From: JAWOLE01 sp035263845
GTDB taxonomy: Bacteria; Acidobacteriota; Thermoanaerobaculia; UBA5066; Gp7-AA6
Direction: 5' to 3'
Assembly: GCA_035263845.1 (NCBI GenBank)
Contig: DATFQY010000201.1
Location: 1 to 34,998, forward strand
DNA: 34,998 nucleotides
Both the position numbers and the translations under genes were made by a program. This document shows, one piece after another, positions 1 through 7,552 of the stretch (position 1 is its first letter; the number at the start of each line of letters is the position of its first letter). Below the pieces are notes generated by a model. It saw only the letters and a program-made list of their open reading frames with translations. It was not told where the DNA came from and made no database searches.

Positions 1-2
1 GC

Positions 3-152
3 GATCCGGTTCTCTTTCCGTTGGTGCCCCTCGCCTTCGCCCTCCACCACGCGACGTACTTCGCCGCGCTGCTGGCGGGCATGGCCAGCGGCGCCGTCGG
101 CCTGCTGCGTGAGCCCCGGTCCGGCCCGGCGCCCACTCGGAGCCGGTCGTGA
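3..152 (+). CDS. Membrane glycosyltransferase, C-terminal end (partial)
   Basis: The first 49 codons of frame 3 are open from the window edge to a TGA at 150-152. They encode a hydrophobic stretch (PLVPLAFALHHATYFAALLAG) and then a short basic, Pro/Ser-rich tail. A transmembrane helix followed by a charged tail is how many membrane-anchored GT2 glycosyltransferases end, and the downstream gene context is also glycan-like. The catalytic part lies outside the window, so the family is inferred. The stop overlaps the GTG start of the next gene (GTGA at 149-152), so the two are translationally coupled and probably act in one pathway. Another polytopic membrane protein is possible. Confidence 0.5.
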   Translation, partial: DPVLFPLVPLAFALHHATYFAALLAGMASGAVGLLREPRSGPAPTRSRS

Positions 153-1234
153 GGAGCCTCGACCTCGCGGCCCACTGGCTGCGTGGGCGCGAGACCCTTC
201 CTCGCTACCTCATCCTCGGGATGACGAACCTCTGCAACTCCAAATGCGTGACTTGTTTCTACTGGGACCACCTGAACGTCAACCGACACCTCGAGATGAG
301 CGTCGAGGAGTACGACCGCGCACTCGCCGACCTTCCGTCGCTCTACTCGATCGTTCTGACCGGCGGCGAGCCCACGCTCAACCGCGACCTGCCGGCGGTC
401 ACCCGGATCCTCTACCACCGGCACGACGCCTCCAACGTCACGATGCCGACCAACGCCCTCATCCCTGAGCAGACGGAAGCGACGGTCGCTCTGGCTCTGG
501 AGTCGCGCAAGGACGAGCGCCAGACCTTCACCGTCGGTCTCTCGATGGATCACCTCGGCGAGAGGCACGACCAGATCCGGGGCGCGCCCGGGAACTTCGC
601 CCGGCTCGTCGAGACCTACGGGCGGCTGGCTGCCCTGAAGAAGCGGATGCGCGGGCTGACGCTGAACGTCCAGACGGTGCTGGCGTCCTTCAACCGGGAG
701 GATCTGCCGGAGATCACGGGATGGGTTGCGGCGAACATGCCGGAGATCGATTTCCACTCGTTCGAAATGCTGCGTCCTCCGTTTCCGGACCCTTCGATCC
801 GGCCGCTGACGCCCGAGGAATACGCCTCGGCCCTTTCGCTGCTTCGGCCGTACTGGGATCGGTTCGACCGGTATCGCCCGATCCTGAAGCGCCTCAAGGT
901 TGCCGCGCGAGAGGCGGAGCTAGAGACTCTGGCGCGGGAGCGGATGGTGTATCCCTGCTACGCCGGCACGATCTCCGGCGTTCTGAATCCGGAGGGCACG
1001 GTCTCGCTCTGCGAGGTCCAGTGGGAGATCGGAAACATCCGCGACTTCGGGTACTCCTTTTCGAAGGCGTGGTTTTCCGAGAAGGCGCGGGAAATGAGGG
1101 CGCGGATTGCGGCGCGTGAGTGCTGGTGCACGCACTCGTGCTTCATGACGTCGTCGCTGCCGTTTTCGGTGAAGGGTGTCGCCCACCTCGCCAAGAGCGC
1201 GATGCTGCCGACCAGGCAACCCTTGTCATCCTGA
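149..1234 (+). CDS. Radical SAM protein with SPASM-like C-terminus
   Basis: A 361-aa protein with the radical SAM cluster motif CNSKCVTC (C29, C33, C36), which binds the 4Fe-4S cluster that cleaves S-adenosylmethionine. The GGEP motif follows near residue 72. The C-terminal part contains PCYAG, a later Cys (SLCEVQ), and CWCTHSC, which looks like a shortened SPASM domain carrying an auxiliary cluster. It starts with GTG, overlapping the upstream glycosyltransferase stop. It is a paralogue of the radical SAM gene at 16952-18088: both share CFYWxxLN after the cluster motif and a terminal CxCT motif. Substrate unknown; the neighbours suggest modification of a sugar, lipid or peptide in a surface-glycan pathway. 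The last codons and the stop lie inside a dispersed repeat (see 1222-1341). Confidence 0.85.
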   Translation: MRSLDLAAHWLRGRETLPRYLILGMTNLCNSKCVTCFYWDHLNVNRHLEMSVEEYDRALADLPSLYSIVLTGGEPTLNRDLPAVTRILYHRHDASNVTMPTNALIPEQTEATVALALESRKDERQTFTVGLSMDHLGERHDQIRGAPGNFARLVETYGRLAALKKRMRGLTLNVQTVLASFNREDLPEITGWVAANMPEIDFHSFEMLRPPFPDPSIRPLTPEEYASALSLLRPYWDRFDRYRPILKRLKVAAREAELETLARERMVYPCYAGTISGVLNPEGTVSLCEVQWEIGNIRDFGYSFSKAWFSEKAREMRARIAARECWCTHSCFMTSSLPFSVKGVAHLAKSAMLPTRQPLSS

Positions 1235-1341
1235 GGAGCGATGCGACGAAGGATCCGCTCACGCTCAAGGGGCCGCCGGAGTAGATCCTTCGCTTCGCTC
1301 AGGATGACAAGGGAGTCATCCTCATGACAAGGGAGTCATCC
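1222..1341. repeat. Dispersed palindromic repeat (GTCATCCTGAG type) with short tandem copy
   Basis: Two inverted arms, 1222-1255 (CTTGTCATCCTGAG...GAAGGATC) and 1284-1311 (GATCCTTCGCTTCGCTCAGG...), form a long imperfect hairpin. It is followed by two copies of ATGACAAGGGAGTCATCC at 1304-1341. Repeats of this wording are scattered through many environmental bacterial genomes (general recollection); function unknown. The stop codon of the upstream gene (1232-1234) lies inside the left arm. The hairpin could also end transcription. Confidence 0.75.
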
Positions 1342-1345
1342 CTCC

Positions 1346-1885
1346 TTACGACGTTCCGACCTGGATCTTGTCCTCCACTCGCTGGACGCCGTCCGTCCCT
1401 CGCGCAATCTGGACGACCTGGTCCTTCTCCTGCGGCGTCTTCACGACGCCCGTGAGCGTCACGACTCCGCCTTCGGTCTGGACGTTGATCGGCTCCTGGG
1501 CCGTTTCCGGCTGAGCCTGCAGGTTGCGCTTGACGGCTTGCGTGATCGCGCTGTCATCGGGAGCGGCATTCGTACCCGCCGCCGCCTTCGGCATCGCGGC
1601 GACCGCCGTCGAGACCGACAGGTTGTCCACAACGTCCATGACACCGTCAACCCCGCGGGCGAGCGCGACGGCCTTCTCCTTGGATTCCGTGCTGTCAACG
1701 GGCCCGGAGAGCGTGACGACCTTGTTCTTCGTGTCCACCTGGATCTGGGAGGAATTGAGCGTCCGTTCCGTGGTGAGCCTCGATTTCACTTTGGTGGTGA
1801 TCCCCAGGTCCGTCGCTCCGCAGGCGACCGTAAAAAGCGCCGCGAAGCCCAGGACGCCGAGGATCCCAAGAGACACTTTCCGCAT
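1346..1885 (-). CDS. BON-domain lipoprotein (copy 1)
   Basis: A 179-aa protein with a lipoprotein signal peptide (FTVAC, lipid-attachment Cys22). Two BON domains follow at about residues 28-93 and 112-176, each with the typical V(V)TLxGxV core and a conserved Gly near the end (GVDGV, GTDGV). BON domains (OsmY family) bind phospholipid and are linked to envelope stress; this protein should be membrane-anchored in the periplasm. The ATG at 1885 was chosen over longer frames because AAAAGGAGG lies at the right distance upstream and the signal peptide begins there. It is the second of two tandem paralogues; the other lies at 2009-2596, 123 bp upstream. The exact role is unknown. Confidence 0.85.
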   Translation of the reverse strand: MRKVSLGILGVLGFAALFTVACGATDLGITTKVKSRLTTERTLNSSQIQVDTKNKVVTLSGPVDSTESKEKAVALARGVDGVMDVVDNLSVSTAVAAMPKAAAGTNAAPDDSAITQAVKRNLQAQPETAQEPINVQTEGGVVTLTGVVKTPQEKDQVVQIARGTDGVQRVEDKIQVGTS

Positions 1886-1929
1886 CTTCGAACCTCCTTT
1901 TCCGAATTCGGCGCGCAACCCCCTCAGGC

Positions 1930-1995
1930 ACGCGCGCCCCAAAATGACCTCAATACGAGGTTTTTGCAGCATCCATGCCGATTCGGGGCGCGCGT
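1930..1995. repeat. Perfect 11-bp inverted repeat between the two BON genes
   Basis: ACGCGCGCCCC at 1930-1940 is exactly inverted at 1985-1995 (GGGGCGCGCGT), 44 bp apart, in the 123-bp gap between the BON genes. Between the arms is a weak 5-bp hairpin (ACCTC/GAGGT, 1947-1961), which reads out of the upstream BON gene on the minus strand towards a T-rich stretch. The repeat could be an operator pair or a cruciform; the small hairpin could be a weak terminator. Confidence 0.4.
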
Positions 1996-2008
1996 CCTGC
2001 GAAGGTGA

Positions 2009-2596
2009 CTATCCGGTCTGGACTGTCAGGTTGTCCTGAACGTCGCGCACGCCGGGCGTCTGACGCGCGATCTGGACCGCGGTGGCTTTCTCTTTCTGGT
2101 TCTTGACCGAGCCCGTGAGCGAGACGACGCCATCCTTCGTATCCACGCTGATGTTCAGACCGCCAACGGTCGAATCGGCGAGAAGGTTCGACTTGACCTC
2201 AGCCGTGATGGCCGCGTCGCCTGCCGGCAGGGGGGCGTTCGGCGCGTTCTCCGCCGTCTGGCCGGTACTCGAGCCCGCCGGCGGGTTGGTGGCGTTCTGG
2301 GAGGCCTGCGGAGCAGGCAAGGTCAGATTGTCCACGACGTCGCGAACTCCCGTGGTGCCCCGCGCGATCTCGACCGCTTTGGCTTTGGCTTGATCGCTGT
2401 CCACGTTGCCGGACAGCGTGACGATCTTGTCTTTCGTGTCCACGTTGATCTGCGACGCCTTCACCGTGCTGTCCGCGGCGAGCTTCGCCTTGACCATGGT
2501 CGTGGTGCCGGCGTCCGTCTGGGCGCACGCCAGCGCGAATGCCAAAGCCGCGGCGGCCGCGACGGCGGCTAGAACTTTCGAAATCTTTCCGGACAT
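2009..2596 (-). CDS. BON-domain lipoprotein (copy 2)
   Basis: A 195-aa protein with a lipoprotein signal peptide (lipobox ALAC, Cys24). One BON domain lies at about 30-100, then a flexible Pro/Ala/Asn-rich linker, then a second BON domain at about 125-193. It is a paralogue of the next gene at 1346-1885, with the same lipobox-BON-linker-BON plan. The start at 2596 is fixed by AGGAGG six bases upstream and by the signal peptide; the open frame to 2908 only overlaps the divergent mutase gene. It is probably a periplasmic, lipid-anchored envelope-maintenance protein (known for the BON family; inferred here). Confidence 0.85.
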   Translation of the reverse strand: MSGKISKVLAAVAAAAALAFALACAQTDAGTTTMVKAKLAADSTVKASQINVDTKDKIVTLSGNVDSDQAKAKAVEIARGTTGVRDVVDNLTLPAPQASQNATNPPAGSSTGQTAENAPNAPLPAGDAAITAEVKSNLLADSTVGGLNISVDTKDGVVSLTGSVKNQKEKATAVQIARQTPGVRDVQDNLTVQTG

Positions 2597-2670
2597 GGGA
2601 AACCTCCTGGGCAGAGCCCTAAAGGTCCCTACGACTGCATCCTCCGTGCCGGAATCGCGCGCCGGCCTGC

Positions 2671-2676
2671 TAGGAT
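2671..2676 (+). promoter_or_regulatory. Candidate -10 element (TAGGAT) for a leaderless mutase mRNA
   Basis: TAGGAT fits TANNNT and ends 8 nt before the ATG at 2685. There is no convincing Shine-Dalgarno sequence and no clear -35 box. If used, transcription would start at or next to the start codon. Confidence 0.4.
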
Positions 2677-2684
2677 GCGGATCG

Positions 2685-4376
2685 ATGGCAAAGGAAAAAA
2701 CGCCGGATCCGACCGTCCCGGAGGCGACGAGGAAGGGCCGCGAGCGCTGGGAAAAGGCGGCGGCCGACAACTTCCGCTCCAGGCCGCCTCGAACCAACGA
2801 CTTCACGACCGTCTCGGGGGCGCCCGTCGATCCTCTGGCCGGTCCCGACACCCTCGCCGGGTTCGATCCCGAGCGGGACCTCGGCTGGCCCGGCGAATAT
2901 CCCTTCACCCGCGGCGTGCAGCCGACGATGTACCGCGGAAAGCTCTGGACGATGCGGCAGTTCGCGGGTTACGGCACCGCGCGCCAGACCAACGAGCGCT
3001 TCCACTACCTCCTCTCGCACGGGCAGACGGGCCTTTCGACCGCGTTCCACTTGCCCACGCTCTACGGCTACGACTCCGACCATGAGATGTCCCGCGGCGA
3101 AGTGGGAAAGTGCGGTGTCGCGATCGACTCGCTCGCCGACATGGAGGTCCTCTTCGACGGGATCGACCTGGGCGCCGTGACGACCTCGATGACGATCAAC
3201 TCGACGGCGCCGATCGCGCTGGCGATGTACCTCGCGGTCGCCGAGAAGCACGGCACGCCGTGGTCGAAGGTCGGCGGCACGCTCCAGAACGACATTCTCA
3301 AGGAGTACATCGCCCAGAAGGAGTACATCTTCCCGCCCCGCCCCTCGATGCGGCTGGTGACCGACCAGTTTTCCTTCTGCGCGAAGCACGTGCCGAAGTG
3401 GAACACCATCTCGATCTCCGGCTACCACATTCGAGAGGCCGGCTCGACCGCGCTGCAGGAACTGGCCTTCACGCTGCGGGACGGTGTCGAGTACGTCCAG
3501 TACGGGATCGAGGCGGGCCTCGCCGTGGACGACTTCGCTCCGCGGCTCTCCTTCTTCTTCAACTCGCACATCGATTTCTTCGAGGAGATCGCCAAGTTCC
3601 GGGCTGCCCGCCGGGTCTGGGCGAAGACGATGCGGGAGCGCTTCGGCGCGAAGGACCCGCGCTCCTGGATGTGCCGATTCCACACGCAGACGGCCGGCTG
3701 CTCGCTGACGGCGCAGCAGCCCTACAACAACGTCGTGCGGACCGCCTTGCAGGCGCTGGCCGGCGTTCTCGGCGGGACCAACTCGCTCCACACGAACTCG
3801 CTCGACGAGACGCTGGCGCTGCCGACGGACTTCGCCGTGAAGCTCGCCCTGCGGACCCAGCAGGTCATCGCGCACGAGTCCGGCGTCGCGAACACGATCG
3901 ACCCGCTCGGCGGCTCCTACTTCGTCGAGGACCTGACGACGAAGATGGAGCGGGGCTGCTTCGACTACTTCCGCCGCATCGACGCTCTCGGGGGAATGGT
4001 CGAGGCGATCGAGGCCGGCTTCCCGCAGCGCGAGATCATGGATGCCGCCTACGCCTACCAGCGCGCGCTCGACTCGAAGGAGAAGATCGTCGTCGGCGTC
4101 AACGACTTCGTCGAAGAGAACGAGGAGCCGATCGAGACGCTTTACATCGACGAGTCGGTCGAGGAGGGGCAGAAGGCCGCCGTCCGGGAGCTTCGCCGGA
4201 AGCGCGACGGCAAGGCCGTGACGTCGGCGCTCCAGGCACTTCGCCAGGCCTGCGCGGACGGAAAGAACGTGATGCCGCCCCTGATCGACGCGGTCAAGAC
4301 CTACGCCACGGTCGGCGAGATCTCGGACGTCATGCGCGAAGTCTTCGCGACCTACGAAGAGCCAGCGGTTTACTGA
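2685..4376 (+). CDS. Acyl-CoA mutase large subunit, isobutyryl-CoA-mutase-like pocket
   Basis: A 563-aa B12-dependent carbon-skeleton mutase catalytic subunit (methylmalonyl-CoA mutase superfamily, TIM-barrel part only). Visible motifs are LWTMRQFAGYGTAR (88-100), GYDSDHE (128-134), LQNDILKEYIAQKE (200-213) and SGYH (245-248, the conserved His). In P. shermanii methylmalonyl-CoA mutase, Y89 and R207 select the substrate; by motif alignment these are Phe93 and Gln211 here. Phe/Gln is the pair reported for isobutyryl-CoA mutase. R82 corresponds to Lys86. The C-terminal B12 domain (DxHxxG) is absent, so a separate small subunit is needed; none is in the window, nor is a MeaB chaperone. The start at 2685 was chosen because the frame upstream lies antisense to the BON gene. 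Methylmalonyl-CoA or another acyl-CoA remains possible. Confidence 0.88.
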   Translation: MAKEKTPDPTVPEATRKGRERWEKAAADNFRSRPPRTNDFTTVSGAPVDPLAGPDTLAGFDPERDLGWPGEYPFTRGVQPTMYRGKLWTMRQFAGYGTARQTNERFHYLLSHGQTGLSTAFHLPTLYGYDSDHEMSRGEVGKCGVAIDSLADMEVLFDGIDLGAVTTSMTINSTAPIALAMYLAVAEKHGTPWSKVGGTLQNDILKEYIAQKEYIFPPRPSMRLVTDQFSFCAKHVPKWNTISISGYHIREAGSTALQELAFTLRDGVEYVQYGIEAGLAVDDFAPRLSFFFNSHIDFFEEIAKFRAARRVWAKTMRERFGAKDPRSWMCRFHTQTAGCSLTAQQPYNNVVRTALQALAGVLGGTNSLHTNSLDETLALPTDFAVKLALRTQQVIAHESGVANTIDPLGGSYFVEDLTTKMERGCFDYFRRIDALGGMVEAIEAGFPQREIMDAAYAYQRALDSKEKIVVGVNDFVEENEEPIETLYIDESVEEGQKAAVRELRRKRDGKAVTSALQALRQACADGKNVMPPLIDAVKTYATVGEISDVMREVFATYEEPAVY

Positions 4377-4414
4377 ATCTCCCTTGCCCACGGGAGAGGG
4401 CCGAGGTGAGCGAT

Positions 4415-4449
4415 TGAGCTGCGTTGCAGATTTTCAGCAACGCGGCTCA
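4415..4449 (+). terminator. Stem-loop after the mutase gene
   Basis: TGAGCTGCGTTGC and GCAACGCGGCTCA pair over 13 bp (one G-T pair) around a 9-nt loop, 39 bp after the mutase stop. There is no U-tract, so it is either a hairpin that stabilises the 3' end or an atypical terminator. The preceding bases 4380-4410 (CCCTTGCCCACGGGAGAGGG) look like another short dispersed repeat. Confidence 0.5.
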
Positions 4450-4456
4450 TTCACCA

Positions 4457-4492
4457 AGATTCCTCCGCGCTTCGCGTGCTCGGAATGACAAG
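4457..4492. repeat. Half copy of the dispersed CATCC/GGATGACAAG repeat
   Basis: GATTCCTCCGCGCTTCGCG...GGAATGACAAG resembles the right arm of the repeat at 1284-1311, with TTCC/GGAA in place of TCC/GGA. There is no paired left arm. Confidence 0.55.
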
Positions 4493-4550
4493 CTGGAGGC
4501 GGTGTCTAGCTTGACCGTCCCGCCGTTGAGCGGCTATCCTGCTCACCCCC

Positions 4551-4635
4551 GCGAAAGTGGCGGAACTGGTAGACGCGCAGGTTTCAGGAACCTGTGGGTA
4601 ACACCGTGAGGGTTCGAGTCCCTCCTTTCGCACCA
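4551..4635 (+). tRNA. tRNA-Leu (anticodon CAG), CCA encoded
   Basis: The acceptor stem GCGAAAG (4551-4557) pairs with CTTTCGC (4625-4631). The anticodon stem CAGGT/ACCTG encloses TTCAGGA with anticodon CAG at 4585-4587. A long variable arm follows, as in class II tRNAs, then the T arm GAGGG-TTCGAGT-CCCTC, discriminator A and encoded CCA at 4633-4635. All parts are intact. The opposite strand has a spurious ORF (4451-4861) that should not be annotated. Confidence 0.95.
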
Positions 4636-4891
4636 ACCTCCTAGCAATGTCCTGCAAGGACTCCTGCAAATTCCGAGAAAACTCGGGGATCAGGCGCCCC
4701 TCTTTGCAGGTCATTTTGCCGACCTGAGCCAGCCGGACGCGCACAATTCGCGCACATCGGATGGAATCGCCTGAATGACGGGATGATCGCCTGCATCTGC
4801 GGTCTGACCGAGTCTTGCTGCGAAGTGCTAGAGATGTCACTCGTTCCGTCCCACGGAACATGAATTAGACGTCTGCACTTGGCGGCCCTGC
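4636..4891. other. Non-coding stretch beside tRNA-Leu with short repeats, possible integration scar
   Basis: No credible gene. Directly after the tRNA are two direct copies of TCCTGCAA (4650-4657, 4662-4669) and an inverted copy (TTGCAGG, 4704-4710). A small hairpin, CCGAG-AAAA-CTCGG, lies at 4673-4686. Short repeats beside a tRNA 3' end resemble arm-type sites of tyrosine-recombinase attachment regions, but no integrase is present. The stretch ends at the truncated kinase copy at 4892. Confidence 0.35.
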
Positions 4892-4972
4892 CTTGTACAC
4901 CTCCCCCATCCCGCCCGCACCCAGCGGCGCGAGGATCTCGTAGGGCCCCAGCCGGGAGCCGGCGACGAGAGT
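4892..4972 (-). pseudogene. N-terminal stub of a second Ser/Thr kinase
   Basis: Directly after the stop of the kinase at 4973, and in the same frame, the minus strand encodes GSRLGPYEILAPLGAGG followed by MGEVYKA. This is almost the same as residues 6-29 of that kinase (glycine-rich ATP loop), and the DNA is also closely similar. Homology stops at about 4892, where the sequence changes to unrelated non-coding DNA. It is the leftover 5' end of a tandem duplicate whose body was deleted. No start codon is seen in frame after the kinase stop. Confidence 0.8.
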
Positions 4973-7552
4973 TCACCGGAGCCCCTGGGCGAGGAACAGG
5001 TCGTCGAGGTCGCGACGGTAGGAATAGACGTATGACTTTCCATCGAAGGAGATCAGGATGGGGCCGATCGTCAGGATGCCGGCCGGATCCGGCGGGTCGA
5101 TTTGCTTCCAGAGCTCGCGCTTGCCGGTTTCGACGTCAACGACGTACACGCGCGTCGGAAGCTCAGACTGCCGCCAGACGTAGAGCGCCCGGCCATCGGC
5201 CGTCCACTGGATCGGCAGATCGTCGGGCGAGAGGCCGGCGACCGGCTGCGGCTCTCTTGGATCGACGAAATAAATTGCCACCTTGCGGTCCGGGCCCAAT
5301 GCCGCGATGCGCTTGCCATCGGGGGAGAGGGCCTTCCAGAAGAAGCTGACGCCCTCGGGTGAGATCGCGCGCGGCTTTTCGCCTAATTCCTGAATCCAGA
5401 GCCGTTGACCGTGGCCGAACTCGTTCCCGACCGCCAGAACTCGGCGGCCGTCGGGAAACCAGTTCGCCCATTGATACTGGATCGAGCTCTCGACAAGCGG
5501 CCGAGCCTCGCCAGGACCCGTTGGTAGCAGCATGAGCCGATTGGGCGCCGATACGCCCAAGACGAGGGCCCACTTCCCGTCGGGCGAGAGGCTGGTGCCG
5601 GAACCGCGACCGAGCAGCACGGCGTCGGAGCCGTTCGTCTTTCGAAGGTAGACCAAGTAGTCGGGAACGGCGGCCGTCTGCTCGTCGAAGAGAAGGAAGC
5701 TTCCGTCCATCGACAGATCGGTAGGAAAGGACCAGTCGAGCCAGGACAGACTGCGCTCGCGGGTGTCCGCTGGCGCCAGGCCGACGATCTCACGGCGCAG
5801 CGAGCTTCGAGCGAAGAGAACGCGTCCGTCTCGAGAAATGTCCTCAAGCCGAGACCCTCCGGGCGCTCGCATCACGAGCCGCTCGCGCCCTCCCGGCGTG
5901 AGGCGGTACAAATCGATGCTGCTCTGAGTCGTACCGGTGCAGCGGCTCGACCAGAGGTCGCCGTCCAGCGACCACGAGGCCCGCAGGCCGCAGGACGAGT
6001 ATGCCCCGGAGATCGGTTTGCTCCGGCCCGCCGCGTCCAGGATCAGTAGTCGCCCGGCGCTGTCCCCGCGCCGCAGGTGCTCCACCACTGCGATGCGCCG
6101 GCCGTCCGGAGCCATGCGTACATTGCTGAGCCAGCCGGCCGTCTCGTAGACGCGCTTTCCGATCGGGTACTCCAATACGCGCCGGTCTCCCAGCTGTCTT
6201 GCGACGACAAGGTTCGAGCCGTCGGGCGACCAATCGGCATCCTGGATCTCCTCCAGAACTTCGCGGGGTGCGCCTCCGGCTATGGGCACGCGTGCCAGCG
6301 TCCCACGAGCCTCCCAGCCGAGCACGTAGCGCCAGCCGAGCGAGAACGCGAGCTCGCCCGCGGGGGAGACCGCGAGAACGTCGCCCCGGGGCAGGCCCAT
6401 CGAACGAGACTCGGGGCTGCCGATGCGAGCCGAGAAGATCTCGGGGGGGCGACCTTCCCAGGCGGCGGCGTAGAGGACCGTCTGCCCGTCCGGCGCAAAG
6501 CGAGCGGACAGAACGGTGCCGCGGCGAAAGGTCAGGCGCTGAAACTGCGGCGCCGTACCGCCCCTGCCCTTGCCGAGCAGAAACCCGACCGCCAGCGCCG
6601 CGAGAGCGATCGCCGCGACCCCGGGTAGCAACATCCGGCGGCGCGGCCGCGACGGTACGGCGACGGCCTCCGCCGAGAGCGAGGTCTCCGAAAGGTGATC
6701 GCGAAGACTGCGCAGGTCGCGCGCCAGATCGCGCGTTGAGGCGTAGCGATCGTCGGGTTCTTTGGCGAGACAGCGCTCCAGGATCCAACGCAGCGGCGCC
6801 GGCACTTTGGGATTGAGCGGAGCGATCGGCTCCGGCTCCTCGCGAATGATCGCGGTCAGCGTTTCGGCGGCCGAGTCGCGGCGGAAGGCGCGCTTGCCCG
6901 TCGCCATCTCGTACATGACGGACCCGAAGGAGAACTGGTCGGATCGGTAGTCGAGCGGCCGCCCGCTCGCCTGCTCCGGCGACATGTAGCCGACGGTCCC
7001 GAGGACGGTCCCCGGATGGGTCTCCTGGATGACGGCGGTCGGCAGGGCCGACCCCCCCTCCGCGGGCAGGGGCGCAAGCTTGGCCAGACCGAAGTCGAGG
7101 ATCTTGACGAAGCCGTCTTTCGAGACCATCACGTTCTCGGGCTTCAAGTCCCGATGGACGATGCCAGCCGCATGGGCGCGCGCCAGTCCGTCGGCGATCT
7201 GCGTCGAAAGATCGAGCGTCCTGCGATTCGGGAGATGCTCCCCGTTCGCGAGGATCTCCCGCAACGTCACGCCGTCCACGAACTCCATCGCGATATACAG
7301 ATTCCCGTCCTGTCTGCCGATGTCGTGAATCGTGATGATGTTGGGGTGGTTCAGGGCCGAAGCCGACTGCGCCTCGTACTCGAAGCGCCGGACGCGGTCC
7401 GGGTCGGATGCCAGCTCCCGCCGCAGCGTCTTGATCACGACGTCCCGATGGAGCTTCGTGTCCCGAGCCCGGTACACCTCACCCATCCCGCCCGCGCCGA
7501 GCGGCGCGAGGATCTCGTAGGGACCCAGCCGGGAGCCGGGAGTCAGGGCCAT
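4973..7552 (-). CDS. Transmembrane Ser/Thr protein kinase with PD40/TolB-like propeller sensor
   Basis: An 859-aa receptor kinase. The N-terminal kinase domain (about 11-290) has the glycine loop GAGGMGEV, catalytic Lys41, HRDLKPEN (133-140), DFG (153-155) and SPE (191-193), so all catalytic residues are present. A basic patch and one transmembrane helix (about 307-327) follow. The C-terminal ~530 residues carry repeated blades with SPDG or FPDG turns (SPDGSN, APDGRR, SPDGKW, FPDGRR, SPDGKR), as in TolB/PD40 beta-propellers. The kinase should face the cytoplasm and the propeller the periplasm. This architecture is abundant in Acidobacteriota (known); ligand and targets are unknown. The gene stands alone and is followed by a truncated second copy. 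No Shine-Dalgarno is seen; TAGACT lies 12 nt before the ATG. Confidence 0.93.
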   Translation of the reverse strand: MALTPGSRLGPYEILAPLGAGGMGEVYRARDTKLHRDVVIKTLRRELASDPDRVRRFEYEAQSASALNHPNIITIHDIGRQDGNLYIAMEFVDGVTLREILANGEHLPNRRTLDLSTQIADGLARAHAAGIVHRDLKPENVMVSKDGFVKILDFGLAKLAPLPAEGGSALPTAVIQETHPGTVLGTVGYMSPEQASGRPLDYRSDQFSFGSVMYEMATGKRAFRRDSAAETLTAIIREEPEPIAPLNPKVPAPLRWILERCLAKEPDDRYASTRDLARDLRSLRDHLSETSLSAEAVAVPSRPRRRMLLPGVAAIALAALAVGFLLGKGRGGTAPQFQRLTFRRGTVLSARFAPDGQTVLYAAAWEGRPPEIFSARIGSPESRSMGLPRGDVLAVSPAGELAFSLGWRYVLGWEARGTLARVPIAGGAPREVLEEIQDADWSPDGSNLVVARQLGDRRVLEYPIGKRVYETAGWLSNVRMAPDGRRIAVVEHLRRGDSAGRLLILDAAGRSKPISGAYSSCGLRASWSLDGDLWSSRCTGTTQSSIDLYRLTPGGRERLVMRAPGGSRLEDISRDGRVLFARSSLRREIVGLAPADTRERSLSWLDWSFPTDLSMDGSFLLFDEQTAAVPDYLVYLRKTNGSDAVLLGRGSGTSLSPDGKWALVLGVSAPNRLMLLPTGPGEARPLVESSIQYQWANWFPDGRRVLAVGNEFGHGQRLWIQELGEKPRAISPEGVSFFWKALSPDGKRIAALGPDRKVAIYFVDPREPQPVAGLSPDDLPIQWTADGRALYVWRQSELPTRVYVVDVETGKRELWKQIDPPDPAGILTIGPILISFDGKSYVYSYRRDLDDLFLAQGLR

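Noticed and set aside
1222..1341. CRISPR array
   Set aside because: Only two short tandem units and one inverted pair, with no regular spacers and no cas genes.
2406..2684. N-terminal extension of the mutase from TTG 2406
   Set aside because: It overlaps the BON gene antisense and has no homology to mutases, whose N-terminus begins near ATG 2685.
2670..4391. Long minus-strand ORF (573 codons) opposite the acyl-CoA mutase
   Set aside because: Arg/Val/Asp-rich shadow of a clearly real gene in GC-rich DNA, with no recognisable domain or ribosome site.
4451..4861. Minus-strand ORF over tRNA-Leu (EGLEPSRCYPQVPETC type)
   Set aside because: This peptide is the antisense translation of tRNA-Leu, a common false gene.
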